Shown here in pieces: positions 6,162-7,048 of a stretch of 7,048 nucleotides of DNA. The stretch is from Clostridiales bacterium (GTDB lineage: Bacteria > Bacillota > Clostridia > Oscillospirales > Acutalibacteraceae), in the NCBI GenBank assembly GCA_022791355.1, contig JAAVYX010000180.1, forward strand, positions 1 to 7,048, in the 5' to 3' direction. The position numbers and the translations under genes are program-made. Below the pieces are notes generated by a model. That model saw nothing but the letters and a program-made list of their open reading frames with translations. It had not been told where the DNA came from and did not search any database. The stretch's first letter is position 1. The number at the start of each line of letters is the position of its first letter.

Positions 6162-6313
6162 GGTCGCGAGGCGCGACCCATTCTTTTGTAACGCGACAAA
6201 AGAATGGGGAGAAAAGCGCGCCAAAGGGAAACCTTTTCGACAGGTTTTAGAGGAAATCCGTAGGATTTCCGTGAGACACCCTTCCTGAACGACACAGAGG
6301 GCTCCGCCCTCTG
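6162..6313. repeat. Run of five short perfect hairpins
   Basis: Five dyads follow one another: GGTCGCG/CGCGACC (6162-6178); CCCATTCTTTTGT/ACAAAAGAATGGG, 13 bp around AACGCG (6177-6208); AAACCT/AGGTTT (6229-6247); GGAAATCC/GGATTTCC around GTA (6252-6270); and CAGAGGGC/GCCCTCTG around TCC (6295-6313). The first two share two bases, so they compete. None has a terminal T tract. Such a density of perfect short stems in a non-coding stretch is typical of dispersed REP/BIME-like palindromes or of a structured transcript. Confidence 0.7.
6177..6221 (+). repeat. Left inverted copy of the CTTTTGT-hairpin repeat
   Basis: A 13-bp hairpin (6177-6208) is followed by GGGGAGAAAAGCGCGC. The copy at the right window edge is its reverse complement, differing at about four positions. 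Confidence 0.75.
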
Positions 6314-6537
6314 GACTCCCGCCCTACGGGGTACCTCCCTGTACATTTTCCCTTAACTTTACCCGCTTCCCCTCAGCCGCAGGCTGCTAACCTATCGCTT
6401 CCCGCAATGTAGCTACAAGACAGGTTCTCCCCATTCCTAGTCGGCATCTTCTAACATCTACTCCCGTAGCTATGAACCGGGCCCGTTAAAACTTTGTTGC
6501 CTACCTCTCTGCTTTCCTTTGCCTCCTGCTATAAAAG
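6314..6537. other. Non-coding spacer inside the inverted-repeat-bounded element
   Basis: About 220 pyrimidine-rich bases with no supportable ORF. Visible local structure is CAGCC/GGCTG around GCA (6374-6386), a perfect 10-base palindrome TGTAGCTACA (6408-6417), and GTACC...GTAC dyads near 6331-6344. I see no known RNA family, promoter or gene here. Confidence 0.4.
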
Positions 6538-6759
6538 CTAACGTTTCCCACTCGCTACCGGCGGATAAGTGAAACGTACCCAGCTGAAGCTCAGATGAGT
6601 GTCGGCGGGAGTGAGTTCATAGACCAGTGTACTGTTACATCCCGCCGGGTTGCTGAGAGGCTGTCAAGTTCCTGACCGAAAGTAGGAACGACTTTCGGGC
6701 TTCCCAGTTTAAAGAGAGGCACGACTTCCTGCATTCCTCGCGGGCTGCGTCACTAAAAA
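6538..6759. ncRNA. Structured tandem unit A, candidate non-coding RNA
   Basis: First of two ~222-bp units beginning CTAACGT. Stems visible: ACGTTTC with GAAACGT (6541-6547/6571-6577), enclosing CGC/GCG around a 5-base loop (6553-6563); an 8-bp CGGCGGGA/TCCCGCCG stem (6603-6610/6640-6647) enclosing a 29-base loop; and an 8-bp CCGAAAGT/ACTTTCGG stem with a 7-base loop (6676-6698). All three recur at the same place in unit B. A single-strand-looking tail, CCCAGTTTAAAGAGAGGCAC, is also conserved. The transcribed strand is unknown. A 47-codon minus-strand frame (6734 to 6591) exists but has poor start spacing and changes freely between units. It could be an RNA gene or a structured repeat DNA; I cannot assign it to a named RNA family. 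Confidence 0.5.
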
Positions 6760-6981
6760 CTAACGTCCTTATCCCGCTATTGGCGGATAAGTGAAACGTA
6801 GCCAACTGAAGCGCAGATAAGTGTCGGCGGGAGTGAGCTTATAGACCAGGTAATGGTTACATCCCGCCGGGTTCCTGAGAGCCTCCCAAGTTCCTGACCA
6901 AAAATTGGTACGATTTTTGGGCTTCCCAGTTTAAAGAGAGGCACTACTTCCTGCATTCCTCCCAGGCTACGTTGCCAGCGG
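6760..6981. ncRNA. Structured tandem unit B, candidate non-coding RNA
   Basis: Second copy, offset by 222 bases from unit A. By hand alignment it has about 25 differences over 191 gap-free positions (6560-6750 against 6782-6972). The corresponding stems are CTTATC-CGC/GCG-GATAAG (6768-6791, one bulged C), CGGCGGGA/TCCCGCCG (6825-6832/6862-6869) and CCAAAAAT/ATTTTTGG (6898-6920). In the last stem two pairs have switched from G-C in unit A to A-T here, both sides at once, which keeps all 8 pairs. The tail GGGCTTCCCAGTTTAAAGAG is identical to unit A. Function and transcribed strand are unknown. Confidence 0.5.
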
Positions 6982-7007
6982 GGGCCACGGGGGCGGCCAG
7001 CCACCGT

Positions 7008-7048
7008 GCGCGTTTTTCTCCCCCTTCTTTTGTCGCGTCACAAAAGAT
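7008..7048 (-). repeat. Right inverted copy of the CTTTTGT-hairpin repeat (cut by window end)
   Basis: Read on the minus strand from 7048, it gives ATCTTTTGTGACGCGACAAA and continues through AGAAGGGGGAGAAAAACGCGC. It lines up with 6180-6221. The hairpin arms CTTTTGT and ACAAAAG are kept. The repeat reaches the last base of the window and probably continues. Confidence 0.72.

Larger units (their letters stand above)
6180..7048. mobile_element. Inverted-repeat-bounded non-coding element (~870 bp, right end at or beyond window edge)
   Basis: The 42 bases from 6180 rightward match the reverse complement of the last 41 bases (7048 leftward) at all but four positions, counting one single-base indel. 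The shared string holds the CTTTTGT-ACGCG-ACAAAAGA hairpin and continues through GGGGAGAAAA to CGCGC, so orientation is set by the non-palindromic part. Between the ends lie the hairpin run, a ~220-base spacer and two tandem ~222-bp structured units, with no convincing protein gene. It may be a non-autonomous mobile element, a cassette of structured RNAs, or a cluster of species-specific repeats. The right repeat may extend past the window, so the true boundary is unknown. Confidence 0.5.

Noticed and set aside
6056..6346. 96-codon minus-strand frame across the hairpin run
   Set aside because: It runs through five perfect hairpins and the inverted repeat. The peptide is low-information, basic and of no recognisable family.
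6538..6981. Two ~222-bp repeats considered as the start of a CRISPR array or a tRNA/rRNA fragment
   Set aside because: The units are long, contiguous and diverged, without short identical repeats and unique spacers. No cloverleaf or rRNA signature is visible.
6777..7004. 75-codon minus-strand frame in structured unit B
   Set aside because: The same frame in unit A ends earlier. Residues change freely while RNA pairing is kept by double substitution, and the start spacing is poor; treated as structured repeat rather than a gene.

Overview
The window looks like chromosome from a motile, Gram-positive anaerobe of the class Clostridia, most likely an Oscillospiraceae-type gut bacterium. The reasons are strong purine-rich ribosome binding sites (AGGGAGG, GGGAGG, AAGGAG), a likely TTG start, classical hairpin plus T-run terminators, moderately GC-rich coding sequence with AT-rich leaders, a flagellin gene tail, and an intergenic region packed with short palindromes. 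The taxonomic call is inference; no marker gene is present.

Left part (1-2935, plus strand). The window opens with the last 42 codons of a flagellin gene and its terminator (171-200). A second, longer imperfect hairpin follows (200-250), then a 144-bp MITE-like element (278-421) with 10-bp terminal inverted repeats and subterminal hairpins. Next is a 701-residue family-2 glycosyltransferase with a long helical-repeat tail (447-2552). Its position behind flagellin makes it a good candidate flagellin glycosyltransferase. About 345 bases separate its stop codon from the next plus-strand terminator (2898-2935). That gap holds two overlapping small ORFs, each with a plausible ribosome binding site, and a long-range inverted repeat, so it is either a tiny operon or a structured RNA.

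Middle part (2941-6080, minus strand). A two-gene unit is read leftward: a DUF1854 protein (5442-5996), then an ABC exporter-type half transporter with an N-terminal PH-like domain and a CX2C-X9-CX2C zinc ribbon (3029-5251, TTG start), ending at a strong terminator (2941-2977). This gene pair is best known beside cyanophycin metabolism genes in proteobacteria. No cyanophycin gene is visible here, so the substrate is unknown.

Right part (6080-7048). No convincing protein gene is present. Nearly identical ~42-bp sequences in opposite orientation bound the stretch 6180-7048, and each contains an 'A/T-CTTTTGT...ACAAAAG' hairpin. Inside lie a run of small perfect hairpins (to 6313), an unassigned ~220-base spacer, and two tandem ~222-bp units (6538-6759 and 6760-6981) about 87% identical without gaps. 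In one stem of the two units, two base pairs have changed by double, compensatory substitution (G-C to A-T). This indicates selection on RNA or single-stranded DNA structure. This inverted-repeat-bounded, non-coding, tandem structured element is the most unusual thing in the window.
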